DNA from: Methylobacterium pseudosasicola
Lineage (GTDB): Bacteria; Pseudomonadota; Alphaproteobacteria; Rhizobiales; Beijerinckiaceae
Assembly (NCBI RefSeq): GCF_900114535.1
Contig: NZ_FOTK01000004.1
Span: forward strand, 62,001 to 126,000
Length of the DNA stretch: 64,000 bases
Reading direction: 5' to 3'
Numbering within the stretch: the stretch's first letter is position 1; each line of letters starts with the position of its first letter. The notes beneath the pieces are model-generated. The model searched no databases. It saw only the letters and a list, made by a program, of their open reading frames with translations, and was not told where the DNA came from. Positions 33,052 to 42,005 of the stretch are shown here, in pieces. The position numbers were made by a program, and so were the translations under genes.

Positions 33052-33771
33052 ATGGTCCGCGTCCCCCGCCTGCTCCCGGTCGGAGCCCTCGCCCTGCTCG
33101 CATCCGGTCTCGTCACGGGCCTCGTCGGGGCCATGGTCGGCGGAACGGTTCTGTCGGCAACGGTCGCCCAGGCCCAGGATGCGGAGCCGGACGGTGTCTC
33201 GGACGCCGCCCCGAGCAAGCGCGGTCGCCGGCCGCGCCGTGAGCGGACGCCGCGGGCCGAGAAGAAGGCCGCGACTCCCCCGGGGATGCAGCAGGCCACA
33301 CCGGTGGCGATCTTTGGCGACTGGAACGTGTTCGTGAACGGCGATGGCCGCGCCAAGCTCTGCTACGCCATCGCCCAGCCGCAGGCGCGCTCGCCCAAGA
33401 CCCTGAAGCGGGACACCGCCTACCTGTTCGTGAGCGTGCGCAAGGGCGAGAACGTCCAGAACGAGGTGGCGGTGATGCTGGGCTTCCCGTCGAAGCCTGC
33501 CGCCTCGCAGATCAAGCCGGGCTCGGCGGCTGCTCCCACCGACCCGAGCCTCAATCTCGGCACCGGCCGCTACGGCCTGGTGGTGAAGGATGGCAACGCC
33601 TGGCTACAGAACCCCGCCGAGGAGGCCCGGGTGGTCTCCGAGATGAGCGGGCGCAACCCAAAGCTCATCATCAAGACCACCTCGCTGCGCGGCAACCCGA
33701 CGAGCGACGAATATGCGCTTGCCGGGTTCGCGGAGGCGATGAAGCGCACCCGCGACGAGTGCGCCAAGTAG
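33052..33771 (+). CDS. Invasion-associated locus B (IalB) family protein
   Basis: A 239-residue exported protein. The N-terminal hydrophobic segment (LLPVGALALLASGLVTGLVGAMVGG) ends near ATVAQAQ, consistent with a signal. A basic linker follows, then the IalB-like domain begins at ATPVAIFGDWNVFVNGDGRAKLCYAIAQP and ends RGNPTSDEYALAGFAEAMKR...C. In Bartonella IalB contributes to erythrocyte invasion; in free-living alphaproteobacteria the role is unknown, probably envelope-related. AGGAAG lies 5 nt before the chosen ATG; a GTG two codons upstream overlaps that site. Confidence 0.83.
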   Translation: MVRVPRLLPVGALALLASGLVTGLVGAMVGGTVLSATVAQAQDAEPDGVSDAAPSKRGRRPRRERTPRAEKKAATPPGMQQATPVAIFGDWNVFVNGDGRAKLCYAIAQPQARSPKTLKRDTAYLFVSVRKGENVQNEVAVMLGFPSKPAASQIKPGSAAAPTDPSLNLGTGRYGLVVKDGNAWLQNPAEEARVVSEMSGRNPKLIIKTTSLRGNPTSDEYALAGFAEAMKRTRDECAK

Positions 33772-33778
33772 AGGCTTC

Positions 33779-34117
33779 TTAGGCCCGGCGCCGGCGCAGC
33801 TCGGCGACCGGGTCGCGATGGGCCGCCGAGCGGGCCCGGGCCGCAATCCGCTCGCGGGCGGCGCGGGCCGCCTGCTCGGTATTGCGGAACACGGTGCCGT
33901 CGAGGCCGTCGAAGTCCCGCGAGGACGAGAAGAACCGCACGCCGCGGCCCTCGGGAACGGCGATGCCGGCGGTGACCTCGCCGATCTCGATCACCCGGGG
34001 CGGCTCGACCCGGTCCACCGCTGCGCGGTCGGCGAGGGTGACGTCGTCGGGCGCGAGGTCTTCGGTGACGGGATCGGGACGGTCTGTCGGCGGAAGCGCG
34101 ACATTGAAACTGTGCAT
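33779..34117 (-). CDS. Hypothetical protein
   Basis: A 112-residue protein beginning MHSFNVALPPTDRPDPVTED, with AGGA about 10 nt upstream of the ATG. The last 40 residues are helical and basic (DGTVFRNTEQAARAARERIAARARSAAHRDPVAELRRRRA). No recognised domain. It converges with the IalB-like gene, 7 nt apart. Confidence 0.55.
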   Translation of the reverse strand: MHSFNVALPPTDRPDPVTEDLAPDDVTLADRAAVDRVEPPRVIEIGEVTAGIAVPEGRGVRFFSSSRDFDGLDGTVFRNTEQAARAARERIAARARSAAHRDPVAELRRRRA

Positions 34118-34697
34118 GGGACGGAATCCTGCCTTGGCCGGCGCAAGGGCCGTGCCGGAATGCGGGAATGGAATTTGAGGGTCGGTGCGGCTCAAGCCTC
34201 GCCGATCGCGTCGATCGCGCGGTCTCTAGGCCCTCGATGTGACGAACGCGCTATGGCCGGTCGGGGCCGCGCTCGCGGCGATCCTGCCTCGGCGAGCCGG
34301 TACCCGGCCCGGTCAGGCTCGCGATCGGAGCCGGGGTTTCCACGTGAAAACCGTTGCGCGACACGCGCGGCATCGACAGAGCCGCCGATGCATCGGCACG
34401 GCTTGCGCATGACGGAGCGGGTGACGAAAGGAGCCGGTTCGGGTCGACATTCATGTCCTCCAGAGTGAAGGACCACGCGGCGCGGGCGCCGTCGCAGTGC
34501 TTTAGCGTTTGATGACGCGGCGCAAGCTACGCTTCTCAAATCACCGCGGCCGAGGGAGCGGGCCAGGAAGTCCGTCCCGTTCGGCGAGGACAAAGATGGG
34601 CCTGGGCCGCCGGCCCGTCAACGGAACGGGCTTCCGATTTTCGCGCCCAGCTTGGCAGGAAGCCGGTCCCGGCGGCCCCTCCGGGAGACGCGATGGC
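34118..34697. other. 580-nt intergenic region
   Basis: I find no supported gene on either strand. Open stretches exist but show no ribosome binding site or family resemblance. A CACGTG-centred near-palindrome lies at about 34334-34351. Confidence 0.45.
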
Positions 34698-35375
34698 TCA
34701 AGCCCCGGCGATCACCCCGGCGAGGTCGGAAAAATCCGAGAAGATCCGGCCGGCACCGGCGCGCAGGAGGTCGGCCCCCGCGGGGTCGTGGCCCCAATGG
34801 CCGCCGCCGGTGAAGCCGGCCACCCGCATGCCGGCGCTCCGGGCCGCCGTGACGCCGGGCACGCTGTCCTCGATCACCAGGCAGGCCTCCGGCGCCGCGC
34901 CCATGCGCGCGGCGGCGAACAGGAACAGGTCGGGGAAGGGCTTGCCCCGGGCGACCTGGGCCGAGGAGAAGACGCGCTCGCCGAACAGCGGCAGCAGCCC
35001 GGTCAGGCTCAGGGAGTGGCGCAGCCGCACCGGATCGCTGCTCGACGCGACGCAGGCCGGCAGTCCGAGCGCCTCGACCGCCGCGGCGACGCCGCGCATC
35101 GCGGTCAACTCGGTATCGAACAGGGCCAGCGTCTCGGCCTTGACCGCCTCCACGAAGCCCGGGGGAGCGGTGACGCCGTAATCGCGCGCGATATGCTCCA
35201 TGATCGACACCATGGAGGTGCCGGTGAAGCGCGCCCGGACGGTCTCGAAGTCGATAGCGACGCCGATCCGGTTGAGGCCGGCGGTCAGGCAGGCGAGGCT
35301 CAGAGGCTCGCTGTCGACCAGGACGCCGTCGCAATCGAAGATCACCAGGCCGAGTTTTCGGGCGTGCGCGTCCAA
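34698..35375 (-). CDS. HAD-family phosphatase (beta-phosphoglucomutase-like)
   Basis: A 225-residue HAD IA hydrolase. LVIFDCDGVLVDSEPL holds the nucleophile and acid/base Asp pair, CVASSSDP is motif II, the Lys in ARGKPFPDLFLFA is motif III and VIEDSVPGVTAARSAGM is motif IV. The cap domain is of the helical PGM type. It probably dephosphorylates a sugar phosphate or similar metabolite. The start is TTG at 35375, with GAGGA 9 nt upstream. Longer upstream starts would add an unrelated Arg-rich segment. Confidence 0.87.
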   Translation of the reverse strand: MDAHARKLGLVIFDCDGVLVDSEPLSLACLTAGLNRIGVAIDFETVRARFTGTSMVSIMEHIARDYGVTAPPGFVEAVKAETLALFDTELTAMRGVAAAVEALGLPACVASSSDPVRLRHSLSLTGLLPLFGERVFSSAQVARGKPFPDLFLFAAARMGAAPEACLVIEDSVPGVTAARSAGMRVAGFTGGGHWGHDPAGADLLRAGAGRIFSDFSDLAGVIAGA

Positions 35376-35526
35376 GGTCGATCGTCCTCGACGGCCCCGT
35401 GCCGCCGGGCGTTCCTGTCGCATGGGCTCCCCCGGAGCGGCAACAGCTTGCACCCGGCGGCCCGGCCCCATACTCCCGGGGCGGGCGCCTCCCGGGGCGC
35501 GCAGGCATGGCTCAGAAGACCCCGCG

Positions 35527-35847
35527 ATGTTCCGTTTCCTGGCCCGCGTCCTGGGCTTCCTGCTGATGGCCGGCGGCTTCGTCGCGCTGGTCTATGACGG
35601 CGCCCGCTCGATCGCCAACAATGGCTTGCGGGTGACGCCGCTCTCGGACGTGATCGCCACCCTGTCCAGGGACAAGGCCGGCACCCTGCAGGGCAGCCTC
35701 GAAGGCGCGGCGCCCTGGCTCTGGCACCTGCTCGGCCTGCCGCTGACCCTCGCGCCGGCCTCGCTGATCGGCCTGGGGCTCGGCGCGGTCCTGCTCTGGC
35801 TCGGCCAGCCCGGCCGGGAGCCGATCGGGTTCCTGACGAAGCCCTAG
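35527..35847 (+). CDS. Small membrane protein
   Basis: A 106-residue protein with two hydrophobic helices (FLARVLGFLLMAGGFVALVYDG and LGLPLTLAPASLIGLGLGAVLLWLG) and a polar loop between them. No domain name is recognised; related proteins of unknown role occur in Rhizobiales. It is divergent from the HAD phosphatase and followed by a stem-loop at 35849-35894. Confidence 0.7.
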   Translation: MFRFLARVLGFLLMAGGFVALVYDGARSIANNGLRVTPLSDVIATLSRDKAGTLQGSLEGAAPWLWHLLGLPLTLAPASLIGLGLGAVLLWLGQPGREPIGFLTKP

Positions 35848-35848
35848 A

Positions 35849-35894
35849 GCATCGCCCCGAAAGGTGGTTTCCGGCTTTCAGAAAAAGACGATGC
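35849..35894 (+). repeat. Stem-loop of a Rhizobiales-type intergenic repeat
   Basis: GCATCG (35849-35854) pairs with CGATGC (35889-35894), with GAAAG/CTTTC inside. The sequence CCCCGAAAGGTGGTTTCCGG resembles intergenic repeats common in Rhizobiales genomes, judged from memory; there is only one copy in this window. Confidence 0.4.
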
Positions 35895-35945
35895 GCAGCT
35901 AAAGACCTCGCGCCTCATGCCGGTTCCGATGTCCGGCACGAGGCG

Positions 35946-36440
35946 CTAGCGTGCGGCGAGGCGGGCCCGGACCTCGGCGAGTTCGTCCTTCAACCGCGCG
36001 ACCTCGGCGGTCAGCGCGTAGTGCTCGGTGACGTCGATCTGCGAGGCGAAGAAGTAGACCACCGTGCCGGCGGCATCCCGCACCGGCCCGACATACAGCG
36101 CGTTCTGGAAGACTGAGCCGTCCTTGCGGTAATTCAGGAGATCGATCCGGATGTCGTCCTCCCGCCGGATCGCCGCGCGCAGGCGGTCGACGGCGGCCGG
36201 GTCGGTCTCCGGCCCCTGCAGGAACCGGCAATTGCGCCCGGTCACCTCCAGCCGCGTGTAGCCGGTGAGGTTCAGGAACGCGTCGTTCGCGAACACGATC
36301 GGGTTGTCGTATTGCCGCGGATCGGTGACGATCATCGGCATCCGGGTCGCCCGCACGGCCGCGGCGAACGGGTCGCCCCGGTTCGATTCCGCCCTGAGGT
36401 TGTCCAGCACGTGGCTCGTGGCGGTCCAGCCCGTCTCCAT
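35946..36440 (-). CDS. Short LOV-domain blue-light photoreceptor
   Basis: A 164-residue protein with a PAS/LOV domain (residues about 25-140) and a C-terminal coiled coil ([22 protein letters not shown]). The photoactive motif GRNCRFLQG, with Cys about residue 71, is the flavin-adduct site, and [25 protein letters not shown] and [12 protein letters not shown] complete the LOV signature. There is no output domain, so it signals through the coiled coil, like the short LOV proteins of Pseudomonas putida. The ATG at 36440 has GGAG 6 nt upstream; a GTG at 36458 would add six residues. Divergent from msrA. Confidence 0.92.
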   Translation of the reverse strand: METGWTATSHVLDNLRAESNRGDPFAAAVRATRMPMIVTDPRQYDNPIVFANDAFLNLTGYTRLEVTGRNCRFLQGPETDPAAVDRLRAAIRREDDIRIDLLNYRKDGSVFQNALYVGPVRDAAGTVVYFFASQIDVTEHYALTAEVARLKDELAEVRARLAAR

Positions 36441-36655
36441 CCGGCTCCAGCCCTTCACGTCGCGCGCTGCGAGCCGCGACCTCGGCGCCTACAAGCCGGA
36501 ATTCGCCGACGCGGTCCAGTGCTTCGGTTCGGATTTACGGCCGGCGGAGTGTTTTCGGGCGTTCTGTACGGCTTGGACCGAGAGCCAAAGCTGCCTCGGT
36601 GCCGCGCTCGACCCCATATGCCGAGCAACCCCCGAGATCCGGAAGGCGACAGACG

Positions 36656-37312
36656 ATGTTCCTGTTCCGCAAGCGCCCTGTGATGCCGAGCCCCGCCGAC
36701 GCCCTGCCGGGCCGCCCGAACCCGATCCCGACCGCCGAGACCCATTTCGTCAACGGCAACCCGCTGAAAGGTCCCTATCCTGCGGGGATCGAGACGATCG
36801 TGCTCGGGCTCGGCTGTTTCTGGGGCGCCGAGCGCCGGTTCTGGCAGCTGCCGCGGGGCGTCTTCGTCACGGCGGTGGGCTATGCCGGGGGCTATACCCC
36901 GAACCCGACCTATGAGGAGGTCTGCACCGGCCAGACCGGGCACAACGAGGTGGTGCTGGTGGCTTACGATCCGGCAATGCTGCCGCTCGACGCCCTGCTG
37001 CGAACCTTCTTCGAAAGCCACAACCCGACCCAGGGCATGCGCCAGGGCAACGATATCGGCACCCAGTACCGTTCGGGGATCTACACCAACGGTCCCGAGC
37101 AGGAGGCGGCCGCCAAGGCCATGCGCGCGGCCTATGCCGGGGCCCTGCGGGCGCGCGACTTCCCCGACATCACCACCGAGATCGTGCCGCTGAAGACCTT
37201 CTCCTTCGCGGAAGGCTACCACCAGCAATACCTCGCCAAGAATCCGGCGGGCTATTGCGGGCTCGGCGGCACCGGGGTGGCATGCCCGGTGGGGACCGGG
37301 ATCGCAGCCTGA
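36656..37312 (+). CDS. msrA: Peptide methionine-S-sulfoxide reductase MsrA
   Basis: A 218-residue enzyme that reduces the S-form of methionine sulfoxide in proteins. The catalytic Cys is about residue 54 in [35 protein letters not shown] and [13 protein letters not shown] are canonical, and resolving Cys residues lie near the C-terminus ([13 protein letters not shown]). The ATG at 36656 has GGAAGG upstream. Divergent from the LOV gene, sharing a 215-nt gap. Confidence 0.95.
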   Translation: MFLFRKRPVMPSPADALPGRPNPIPTAETHFVNGNPLKGPYPAGIETIVLGLGCFWGAERRFWQLPRGVFVTAVGYAGGYTPNPTYEEVCTGQTGHNEVVLVAYDPAMLPLDALLRTFFESHNPTQGMRQGNDIGTQYRSGIYTNGPEQEAAAKAMRAAYAGALRARDFPDITTEIVPLKTFSFAEGYHQQYLAKNPAGYCGLGGTGVACPVGTGIAA

Positions 37313-37316
37313 TGTT

Positions 37317-37478
37317 TTAAGGATTGCCGGCCGGACGCGACACCGGCGCCGCGGGCGCGGTGACGGCTCCCGCTTCGGGCTGCGGGGTGCTCCGCGGGCT
37401 GCGCAGGACGATGAGCACGCCGCCGATGACCGACAGGGCGAGGGCGGTGACGAGGATGAGGAAAAGCCAGCGGGGCAT
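37317..37478 (-). CDS. Single-span small membrane protein
   Basis: A 53-residue protein MPRWLFLILVTALALSVIGG..., with one N-terminal membrane helix and a Pro/Ala-rich tail ending RPAGNP. All third codon positions but a few are G or C. AGGGCC precedes the ATG. No family recognised. Confidence 0.5.
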   Translation of the reverse strand: MPRWLFLILVTALALSVIGGVLIVLRSPRSTPQPEAGAVTAPAAPVSRPAGNP

Positions 37479-37517
37479 GCGCTGGCCCTAGCACGGCGCG
37501 CCCGGTTCGGCGAACGC

Positions 37518-37874
37518 TCAGCGCGGGACGAACACGCCCGGTACGACCTTCCCGGTCCGGCCGAACAGCTCCTCCGCCCGGGTGCAGCTGGCCGGCACAT
37601 CCTTCTCGTAGACGGCGAGGTAGGAGCGCGCCTGCAACAGCAGGGTGTCGCGTTCGAGGTCGGCCGGATCGACGCCCATCGCCTGGACCACGCTCTTGAA
37701 GCGGTCGCCGTCGGTCCGCAGCGTCTGGCAATGGACGTTCACGAAGCCGGCGAGGCCGGCGAGCTTGGCCGCCTTGAGGGCGTTGGCCGGCGGCTCCGCC
37801 GGCGCCTGGCCGAAGGCCGGCGCCGCGATGACGGCCAGGACGAGCGTTATCGGCAACAGGCTGCAGCTTCGCAT
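37518..37874 (-). CDS. Exported hypothetical protein
   Basis: A 118-residue protein with a signal peptide (MRSCSLLPITLVLAVIAAPAFG). The mature part is mostly helical and contains two Cys (VNVHCQTLRTDGDRFK and ASCTRAEELFG) that could form a disulfide. GGAGGA is 6-7 nt before the ATG at 37874. It lies 19 nt after mepA on the same strand, so likely in its operon. Function unknown. Confidence 0.72.
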   Translation of the reverse strand: MRSCSLLPITLVLAVIAAPAFGQAPAEPPANALKAAKLAGLAGFVNVHCQTLRTDGDRFKSVVQAMGVDPADLERDTLLLQARSYLAVYEKDVPASCTRAEELFGRTGKVVPGVFVPR

Positions 37875-37893
37875 GCGAAGATCCTCCATCGGG

Positions 37894-38829
37894 CTACGGC
37901 GCCTTCAGCACCGCCCGGCAGGCGGAGGGCAGGGCTGCCATGGTCATGGCGGGCTTGGGCTTCGGCGGCACCTTGGGCGGCTTCGGATGCAACACCGCGT
38001 CCGAGAACCAGTAGCTCAGGTCGTCGCAGCCGTCGGTGGCGGCGGGCGCGCCCTGGGGCTGGCAATCGTCCTGGCCGGCCGGGCAGGCGAGCCGGATATG
38101 GTAATGGTAATTGTGCCCGTACATCGGGCGCACCTTGGACATCCAGCTCCGGCCCGAGGCCTCCCGGCACAGGGCTTTCTTGATCGCCGCGTTGACGAAG
38201 ATGCGCTCCACCTCCGGCTGCTCGGCGGTGAGCTTGATCAATTGCAGGTGGGTCGGCGTCCAGACCTCCGGGTCGATGTCGAGACGGTCGGGCCGGACCA
38301 TGTCGGTGGCCGAGGTCTCCTCGCGCTCGGCGCGGCTCATGCGGTGGTCGGGCATCGGCGTCAGCCAGATATCGGCGTCGATGCCGATCTGGTGCGAGGC
38401 GTGGCCGGTGATCATCGGGCCGCCGCGGGGCTGGGCCATGTCGCCGACGAGCAGCCCCGGCCAGCCGACCCGGGCGGCCTTCTGCGACAGGCGCTCGACG
38501 AAATCGATCAGGTAGGGCGTGCCCCACATCCGGTTGCGGGACGGGCGCATGACCTGCCAGTTCGGCCCGTCCATCGGCAGCGCCTCGCCGCCGGCGAAAC
38601 AGCCCTTGGCGTAGAACCCGTAGATATGGGCCGGCCCGCTGGAGGCGCGGGTGACCCGGCCGAACAGGGCCTTGGCCGGGGTCGAGGGCGCGTCCGGGTG
38701 CTCCAGCGGCGGCAGCGGCTTCGGATTGACGCTGCCGCGGTCCTGGGCCTGCGCCCCCGCGGCGGACAGGATCAGGGCGACGAGGGCGACGCCCGCAAAG
38801 GGGCTCGGGATGCGGCGCGGAATCGGCAT
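37894..38829 (-). CDS. mepA: Penicillin-insensitive murein endopeptidase
   Basis: A 311-residue exported LAS-family metallopeptidase that cuts D-Ala-mDAP cross-links in peptidoglycan. A signal segment (FAGVALVALILSAAGAQAQ) precedes the domain. Zinc-site motifs are GHASHQIGIDADIW (His and Asp) and YGHNYHYHIRLACP (His). RPSRNRMWGTPYLIDFVERL is also typical. The ATG at 38829 opens the signal; an in-frame Met 40 residues upstream would put the signal far inside. Two further Cys pairs are consistent with a periplasmic protein. Confidence 0.92.
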   Translation of the reverse strand: MPIPRRIPSPFAGVALVALILSAAGAQAQDRGSVNPKPLPPLEHPDAPSTPAKALFGRVTRASSGPAHIYGFYAKGCFAGGEALPMDGPNWQVMRPSRNRMWGTPYLIDFVERLSQKAARVGWPGLLVGDMAQPRGGPMITGHASHQIGIDADIWLTPMPDHRMSRAEREETSATDMVRPDRLDIDPEVWTPTHLQLIKLTAEQPEVERIFVNAAIKKALCREASGRSWMSKVRPMYGHNYHYHIRLACPAGQDDCQPQGAPAATDGCDDLSYWFSDAVLHPKPPKVPPKPKPAMTMAALPSACRAVLKAP

Positions 38830-38947
38830 GCGGGGAGCTGTTCGTCCGTCTGAAGGGGGCGGGCGCAGGCCCAGTCCGGAACGTGGGGCATCGCCGGGGC
38901 GTTTTTCAGGCAGGCGCGAAACGCGACGCACGACCTGGGAGGCGAGC

Positions 38948-39331
38948 ATGGCGGCTAATCCTCAACCCGCACCGCGGCAGCCCCGCAGCCTGATCGCCAG
39001 CGATCGGGTCATCGGCACGGATGTGCGCCGTCCGGACGGCACCAAGGTCGGCCGGATCGAGCGGCTGATGCTCGACAAGGTCTCCGGCCGAGTCGCCTAC
39101 GCGGTGATGAGTTTCGGCGGCTTTTTGGGGCTTGGCGAGGATTTCTACACGCTGCCCTGGTCGGTGCTGCGCTTCGAGCCGCAGCAGGACGCCTACGTGC
39201 TCGACCTCACCGAGGAGCAGTTGCGCGCCGCCCCCGCCCGCACCCCCGAGGGCACCGACCCGGCCGAGGACGGCGCCTGGGAGGAGCAGATCCACCGGTA
39301 TTACGACGCCGCGCCCTATTGGGGGATCTGA
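38948..39331 (+). CDS. PRC-barrel domain protein
   Basis: A 127-residue cytoplasmic protein. Residues about 14-90 form a PRC-barrel (LIASDRVIGTDVRRPDGTKVGRIERLMLDKVSGRVAYAVMSFGGFLGLGEDFYTLPWSVLRF), a fold used in photosynthetic reaction centre H subunits and many stress or regulatory proteins. GGGAGG precedes the ATG. It is a single gene, convergent with the ParB-like gene. No specific partner can be named. Confidence 0.87.
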   Translation: MAANPQPAPRQPRSLIASDRVIGTDVRRPDGTKVGRIERLMLDKVSGRVAYAVMSFGGFLGLGEDFYTLPWSVLRFEPQQDAYVLDLTEEQLRAAPARTPEGTDPAEDGAWEEQIHRYYDAAPYWGI

Positions 39332-39346
39332 CGCGACGACGGCGCC

Positions 39347-39964
39347 TCAGCCCTCCGAGGGGCCGCACCAGCCGGGCAGGTAGCCGGCGTCCTTGGACTT
39401 GGCGAGCGCCATCGCCTTCTCCAGCGCGTCCGAGAAATCGTTCTCGACGCGCTTCTCTTTGATGCTGCGGCGTAGAAAGTCCGCCCAGAGGAACTCGCTG
39501 AACGGGGTCGTGTCCTTGGCGAAGCCGCCGGCCCGGCGCAGCTCGCCCGCGAGGCTGCGGAACGGGTCGTCGGCGAGATCGGCGATCGCCTTGGGGATGT
39601 CCTTGAAATCCCGCCGCACGCCCTCGGCGTCGTAAGAGTAGACCCAGGATTTGTGGTCGCAGACCGTCCAGAACGCATCCTTCTCCAAGTGGTGCAGGTC
39701 GGCGACCACCGTGACGAGCACGCTCTCGACGCCCTCTTCCTGAAGCGCCCGGGAGAGATGGTGGTGATCGATCACGTAGTGGCGCTTCTTCGGCCCGAGC
39801 ACGGTCGGGATCATGTGCGCCCCGAGGAACGCCTTCTTCTTCTCGCCGTCGTACTGCCGCCAGCGGCGACGCTTCTCGGCGACCTCCCGGTAGCCCACCG
39901 TCATCTGCGTCGGGCGCAGCTCGGCGATCGGGATCGGCTTGAGCAGCGGTTCGCGGTTGGCCAT
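39347..39964 (-). CDS. ParB-like nuclease-fold protein (ParBc_2 family)
   Basis: A 205-residue protein of the ParBc_2 group. IPIAELRPTQMTVGYREVAEKRRRWRQ is followed by YVIDHHHLSRALQEEGVESVLVTVVADL and WVYSYDAEG, the family's conserved blocks. It is distinct from true chromosome-partitioning ParB because the helix-turn-helix DNA-binding domain is absent, and it is not next to a parA. Family members are of unknown function. The ATG at 39964 has AGGAG 10 nt upstream. Confidence 0.82.
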   Translation of the reverse strand: MANREPLLKPIPIAELRPTQMTVGYREVAEKRRRWRQYDGEKKKAFLGAHMIPTVLGPKKRHYVIDHHHLSRALQEEGVESVLVTVVADLHHLEKDAFWTVCDHKSWVYSYDAEGVRRDFKDIPKAIADLADDPFRSLAGELRRAGGFAKDTTPFSEFLWADFLRRSIKEKRVENDFSDALEKAMALAKSKDAGYLPGWCGPSEG

Positions 39965-40036
39965 TCGGTCGTGTCTCCTGCGTGGTTCTGTCACGCCCTT
40001 CCCATAACGGGTCGCAGACGGGAAGACCGGAGGCTC

Positions 40037-40267
40037 TCACGTTTCGCGGATCGGGCCGGCCCGCACGGCGTCCAGCACGAACACCCGGATCGCCGAGGAC
40101 AAGTTCTGGCCGCCGCGCCCGGCATCGATCGCGCCGATCAGCGCTTGGATCGACTGGCCGCGCGCCTCCGCGACCTCCCGGAGCGCCGTCCAGAACGGAT
40201 CTTCCAGGGACACGCTGGTGCGATGGCCCGCGATCACCACCGAGCGCTTGCTGACGCCAGCGCTCAC
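40037..40267 (-). CDS. Ribbon-helix-helix protein (RHH_4-type)
   Basis: A 76-residue DNA-binding protein beginning at GTG. SKRSVVIAGHRTSVSLEDPFWTALREVAEARGQSIQALIGAIDAGRGG matches the RHH_4 family. It begins 10 nt after the DUF4169 gene, which follows fumC; this fumC-DUF4169-RHH order recurs in Rhizobiales. Its target is unknown. Confidence 0.8.
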   Translation of the reverse strand: MSAGVSKRSVVIAGHRTSVSLEDPFWTALREVAEARGQSIQALIGAIDAGRGGQNLSSAIRVFVLDAVRAGPIRET

Positions 40268-40277
40268 GACACGCGCG

Positions 40278-40481
40278 TCACGGGGACGACTCGGAATCCG
40301 GCTCGCCGCGTTCGAGCCGGTGACCCTCGTGGCGGTCGATCTCCAAGGCCTTGCGCCGCTGCTGCAGGGTCTTGGCCTTCTTCGGACGCCCGAAGGCGAT
40401 CCGGTTCTCCTCGGCCTTGGCGTCCTCGGCCGCGCGGGCCTTGGCCTTGCGGACCTGGCGCAGGTTGATGATCTCAGCCAC
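40278..40481 (-). CDS. DUF4169 family protein
   Basis: A 67-residue, very basic and acidic helical protein, VAEIINLRQVRKAKARAAEDAKAEENRIAFGRPKKAKTLQ..., which is the typical form of DUF4169. GTG start at 40481 with GGGAGG upstream. Linked to the downstream RHH gene by a 10-nt gap. Function unknown. Confidence 0.82.
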   Translation of the reverse strand: MAEIINLRQVRKAKARAAEDAKAEENRIAFGRPKKAKTLQQRRKALEIDRHEGHRLERGEPDSESSP

Positions 40482-40494
40482 GGATCGCCTCCCG

Positions 40495-40588
40495 GCTCTC
40501 GGTTGAGGGCGGAGCCCCCGGGATACCAGGGCGCCGCCCTGGACCCGCACAAGGTCCCGGACCTTGTGGATCCGGGACTTGCACGCAA
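40495..40588 (-). repeat. Dispersed palindromic repeat, copy 3
   Basis: On the minus strand it reads GACCTTGTGCGGGTCCAGGG and then CGGCGCCCTGG and GGGGCTCCGCCC, matching copies at 15697-15780 and 29914-29996. It lies between fumC and DUF4169; its end adjoins or slightly overlaps the upstream region of the DUF4169 gene. Confidence 0.78.
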
Positions 40589-40589
40589 A

Positions 40590-42005
40590 TCAATCGGCGC
40601 TGGGGGCCAGCATCGTCTCCGGCCGGACCACGCGCTCGAACTCCTCTTCGGTGACGTAGCCCAGGCGCAGGGCCTCCTCCTTGAGGGTGGTGCCGTTCTT
40701 GTGCGCCGTCTTGGCGATCTCGGCGGCCTTGTCGTAGCCGATCGAGGGGGCGAGCGCGGTCACCAGCATCAACGAGCGGCTCATCAGGTCGGCGATCTTG
40801 TCCTCGTTGGCCTTGATGCCGACCACGCAATTGTCGGTGAAGCTCACCGCGGCGTCGGCGAGCAGGCGGATCGATTGCAGCACCGCGTTGGCGATCACCG
40901 GCTTGAACACGTTCAGCTCGAAATGGCCCTGCGAGCCGGCGAAGCTCACCGTAGTGCCGTTGCCGACCACCTGGGTGCAGACCATGGTCAGGGCCTCGCA
41001 CTGGGTCGGGTTGACCTTGCCGGGCATGATCGAGGAGCCGGGCTCGTTCTCGGGCAGCGATAGCTCGCCGAGGCCCGAGCGCGGGCCGGAGCCGAGCAGG
41101 CGGATATCTTGGGCGATTTTGAACAGGCCGGCGGCGAGCGCCGAGAGCGCGCCCTGCGTGAAAACGAGCGCGTCGTGGGTGGCGAGCGCCTCGAACTTGT
41201 TGGCGGCGCTGGTGAACTCCAGCCCGGTCAGCTCCGCGACCTTGGCGGCGAACTTGTCCGCGAATTCGGGATGCGCGTTGAGGCCGGTGCCGACCGCGGT
41301 GCCGCCCTGGGCCAGCGCCAGCACGCCGGGCAGCGTCGCGGCGACGCGCGAGCCGCCGAGCGCGACCTGGGCGGCGTAGCCGGAGAATTCCTGGCCGAGG
41401 GAGACCGGGGTCGCGTCCTGCAGGTGGGTCCGGCCGATCTTGACGATCGACTCGAACGCCTTCGCCTTGGCGTCGAGCGCCGTGTGCAGGTGCGTCAGCG
41501 CCGGCATCAGCCGCTCGCTGATCTCCCGGGCCACCGCGATATGCATGGCGGTCGGGAAGGTGTCGTTCGAGGACTGGCCGCGGTTGACGTGGTCGTTCGG
41601 GTGGATCGGCGTCTTGCCGCCGCGCTTCCCGCCCAGCGCCTCGTTGGCGAGGCTCGCGATCACCTCGTTGGCGTTCATGTTGGACTGCGTGCCCGAGCCG
41701 GTCTGCCAGACCACGAGCGGGAATTCCTCGTCGTACTTCCCGGCCACGACCTCGGCGGCCGCGGCCGCGATGGCGTCGGCGAGCCTGGGCTCCAGCGCGC
41801 CCAGATCCTTGTTCACCAGGGCGGCGGCCTGCTTCACCAGGCCGAGCGCGTGGACCAGCGGCGCCGGCATGCGCTCGGTGCCGATCTTGAAGTTCTGGAT
41901 CGAGCGCTGGGTCTGCGCCCCCCAATACCGGTGAGCCGGGACCTCGATCGGCCCGAAGGTGTCGGACTCGGTGCGAGTGGCGGTTCCGGTCTCGGTGGGC
42001 GACAT
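40590..42005 (-). CDS. fumC: Class II fumarate hydratase
   Basis: A 471-residue TCA-cycle enzyme that interconverts fumarate and malate without an iron-sulfur cluster. The superfamily signature [13 protein letters not shown] is present, along with [29 protein letters not shown] and [16 protein letters not shown]. Length is typical. The ATG at 42005 ([15 protein letters not shown]) has AGAGG upstream. It heads a block with DUF4169 and an RHH gene after an intervening repeat. Confidence 0.97.
   Translation of the reverse strand: MSPTETGTATRTESDTFGPIEVPAHRYWGAQTQRSIQNFKIGTERMPAPLVHALGLVKQAAALVNKDLGALEPRLADAIAAAAAEVVAGKYDEEFPLVVWQTGSGTQSNMNANEVIASLANEALGGKRGGKTPIHPNDHVNRGQSSNDTFPTAMHIAVAREISERLMPALTHLHTALDAKAKAFESIVKIGRTHLQDATPVSLGQEFSGYAAQVALGGSRVAATLPGVLALAQGGTAVGTGLNAHPEFADKFAAKVAELTGLEFTSAANKFEALATHDALVFTQGALSALAAGLFKIAQDIRLLGSGPRSGLGELSLPENEPGSSIMPGKVNPTQCEALTMVCTQVVGNGTTVSFAGSQGHFELNVFKPVIANAVLQSIRLLADAAVSFTDNCVVGIKANEDKIADLMSRSLMLVTALAPSIGYDKAAEIAKTAHKNGTTLKEEALRLGYVTEEEFERVVRPETMLAPSAD

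Noticed and set aside
34334..34351. CACGTG-centred near-palindrome as a third parS site
   Set aside because: Flanks GTTTC and AAAAC are shifted relative to the parS consensus half-sites, so the match to TGTTTCACGTGAAACA is poor.
34192..34593. Minus-strand open frame in the 34-kb gap
   Set aside because: No ribosome binding site, Arg/Ser-rich translation and no family similarity.
39347..39964. True ParB partner for the orphan ParA and the parS-like sites
   Set aside because: This gene belongs to the ParBc_2 group, lacks a helix-turn-helix parS-binding domain, and is 37 kb from the ParA-like gene.
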